The translations under genes and the position numbers were made by a program. 6,410 nucleotides of DNA from Eubacteriales bacterium (lineage in GTDB: Bacteria; Bacillota_A; Clostridia; Christensenellales; Aristaeellaceae). The stretch lies in assembly GCA_028692205.1 (NCBI GenBank), contig JAQUXV010000159.1, positions 1-6,410 of the forward strand. Direction: 5' to 3'. Under the pieces are notes generated by a model that made no database searches, was not told the DNA's origin, and was given only the letters and a program-made list of their open reading frames with translations. Below, one piece after another: positions 5,693-6,410 of the stretch (the first letter of the stretch is position 1; every line of letters begins with the position of its first letter).

Positions 5693-6145
5693 ATGTTCCG
5701 TTATGTGCATACCGATATCGTCGCCAAAGACGCTGGCAGGCTGATTGCCTTTTACAAGGAAGTATTGCAATGCCGCAGCATCGGCGAAACGCGGGACCTG
5801 CGGGGTGCGTGGCTGGACAAGCTTACGGGGCTGCCGGGCGCGCACATCATGGGCGAGCACCTGCTGCTGCCGGGGTATGGCGAAGACCATCCCACGCTGG
5901 AGATTTTCCAGTACGGGCAGCAGCCGGAGGGTATTCCGCCGGTCATCAACCGGCCGGGGTTTGCCCACATCGCTTTTGAGGTGGACGACGTGCGGGAAAC
6001 GCTGAACGCGGTGCTTCGCGAAAGCGGCGGCCAATACGGCAAACTGGTCACGACCGTTTATCCGGGCGGAGTGGAAGCGGCGTTCGTTTACGCGAGCGAC
6101 CCGGAAGGCAATGTGATTGAGCTGCAAAGCTGGAAAAAACCGTAA
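5693..6145 (+). CDS. VOC-superfamily (glyoxalase-fold) metalloprotein
   Basis: A cytosolic protein of 150 residues with two beta-alpha-beta-beta-beta modules of the vicinal oxygen chelate fold. The four expected metal ligands are in place: His6 (first strand), Glu70 (end of module 1), His92 (first strand of module 2) and Glu143 (last strand, Gly-Asn-Val-Ile-Glu-Leu). Other marks are Phe-Tyr-Lys-Glu-Val-Leu at 20-25 and Ser-Asp-Pro-Glu-Gly-Asn at 135-140. This layout is shared by glyoxalase I, methylmalonyl-CoA epimerase, fosfomycin-resistance enzymes and dioxygenases. A metal-dependent enzyme is likely but the substrate cannot be read from the sequence. It sits between the division operon and the T-box leader, a position not occupied in the B. 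subtilis arrangement. No clear promoter of its own is seen, so it may depend on read-through. Confidence 0.85.
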   Translation: MFRYVHTDIVAKDAGRLIAFYKEVLQCRSIGETRDLRGAWLDKLTGLPGAHIMGEHLLLPGYGEDHPTLEIFQYGQQPEGIPPVINRPGFAHIAFEVDDVRETLNAVLRESGGQYGKLVTTVYPGGVEAAFVYASDPEGNVIELQSWKKP

Positions 6146-6160
6146 GAATCCCCGCACCTC

Positions 6161-6189
6161 TTTACAAATTTACCTTTCGAAGGTATAAT
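6161..6189 (+). promoter_or_regulatory. Sigma-A-type promoter for the T-box leader
   Basis: TTTACA (6161-6166, one mismatch to TTGACA) and a perfect TATAAT (6184-6189) are separated by exactly 17 bases in an AT-rich pocket. Transcription would start near 6196, just before the T-box. Confidence 0.88.
6171..6185. repeat. Inverted repeat in the promoter spacer
   Basis: TACCTT-TCG-AAGGTA is a perfect 6+6 inverted repeat filling most of the spacer and overlapping the first two bases of the -10 box. Position suits an operator, but it could be chance or a short terminator remnant for the VOC gene (no T tract follows). Confidence 0.5.
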
Positions 6190-6195
6190 TCATGC

Positions 6196-6410
6196 TATCC
6201 GTGAAAGCGGATGGTTGAAGGCAATGAAGGAGACGGACGCGCGACGATGGCCCATAGCGAACCCGGGGCGGTGTAAGCCGGGCGGCAAAGCGCGCGAGCG
6301 GATCACTCCCGAGCAGGACGTTCGACGGCGCGCCGTTCATCGGTGTGCCATAGGGCGTTGCGGGCGCTCCCGTTACAGGGCATACGAGCGGATCAGGCGC
6401 AAGCCTCATC
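6196..6410 (+). promoter_or_regulatory. T-box leader with isoleucine (AUC) specifier, 3' partial
   Basis: This untranslated leader senses uncharged tRNA-Ile and controls transcription of the gene beyond the window, most likely ileS given the divIVA neighbourhood. Stem I is recognisable from the AGCGA...GGCGGTGTAAGCC distal bulge and loop (about 6257-6281), which closely matches the B. subtilis glyQS leader, and from the GAAGGAGA motif near the base (about 6223-6230). The specifier ATC is at 6302-6304, followed by the usual purine A and the CTCCCGAGC 3' side of stem I (6306-6314). A palindromic stem at 6325-6336 may belong to stem II, and a GCAA-capped hairpin (6395-6406) suits stem III. The antiterminator with its tRNA-acceptor-binding bulge should lie just past the window end. 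No coding frame here looks real. Confidence 0.88.

Noticed and set aside
4835..6157. A 440-codon open frame on the minus strand opposite ylmH, divIVA and the VOC gene
   Set aside because: It runs across three well-supported sense genes and a terminator, with composition typical of an antisense shadow in GC-rich DNA.

Overview
The window is a high-GC chromosomal segment of a Bacillota (most likely Clostridia-type) bacterium. The evidence is gene order: yggS(ylmE)-sepF-yggT(ylmG)-ylmH-divIVA on one strand, followed by a T-box leader with an isoleucine specifier. This is the Bacillus subtilis ylmE-sepF-ylmG-ylmH-divIVA-ileS division cluster. An HlyD-like membrane protein sits upstream of yggS, an arrangement I recall from Clostridia. 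All genes are on the + strand. The species cannot be named from sequence alone.

Layout. 2-1732: 5'-truncated HlyD-like adaptor with a cytoplasmic array of Trp/Gln repeats. 1796-2530: yggS, PLP homeostasis, TTG start. 2531-2701: 171-base gap with no supportable gene. 2702-3952: sepF, TTG start, with an unusually long Gln-rich linker and a Tyr-Gly-Ala-Gln octad tail. 4000-4290: yggT. 4290-5045: ylmH, overlapping yggT by one base. 5072-5581: divIVA. 5604-5674: probable intrinsic terminator closing the division operon. 5693-6145: a VOC/glyoxalase-fold protein. 6161-6189: near-consensus promoter. About 6196-6410: T-box leader running off the window, presumably in front of ileS.

How it works together. 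SepF anchors FtsZ to the membrane, DivIVA marks curved membrane at septa and poles, and YggT is a small membrane protein of the same neighbourhood. YlmH is an S4-domain RNA-binding protein tied to ribosome quality control, and YggS keeps PLP balanced. The T-box makes the downstream gene respond to uncharged tRNA-Ile.

The unusual content is mostly low-complexity protein sequence. Two different glutamine-rich repeat arrays, one on the HlyD-like protein and one on SepF, are encoded about 3 kb apart in the same gene cluster. Both are predicted to face the cytoplasm. Other points of interest are an AT-rich, promoter-like patch inside yggS, a DivIVA whose membrane-tip residues differ from the B. 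subtilis pair, and a terminator ending four bases before the VOC ribosome binding site.
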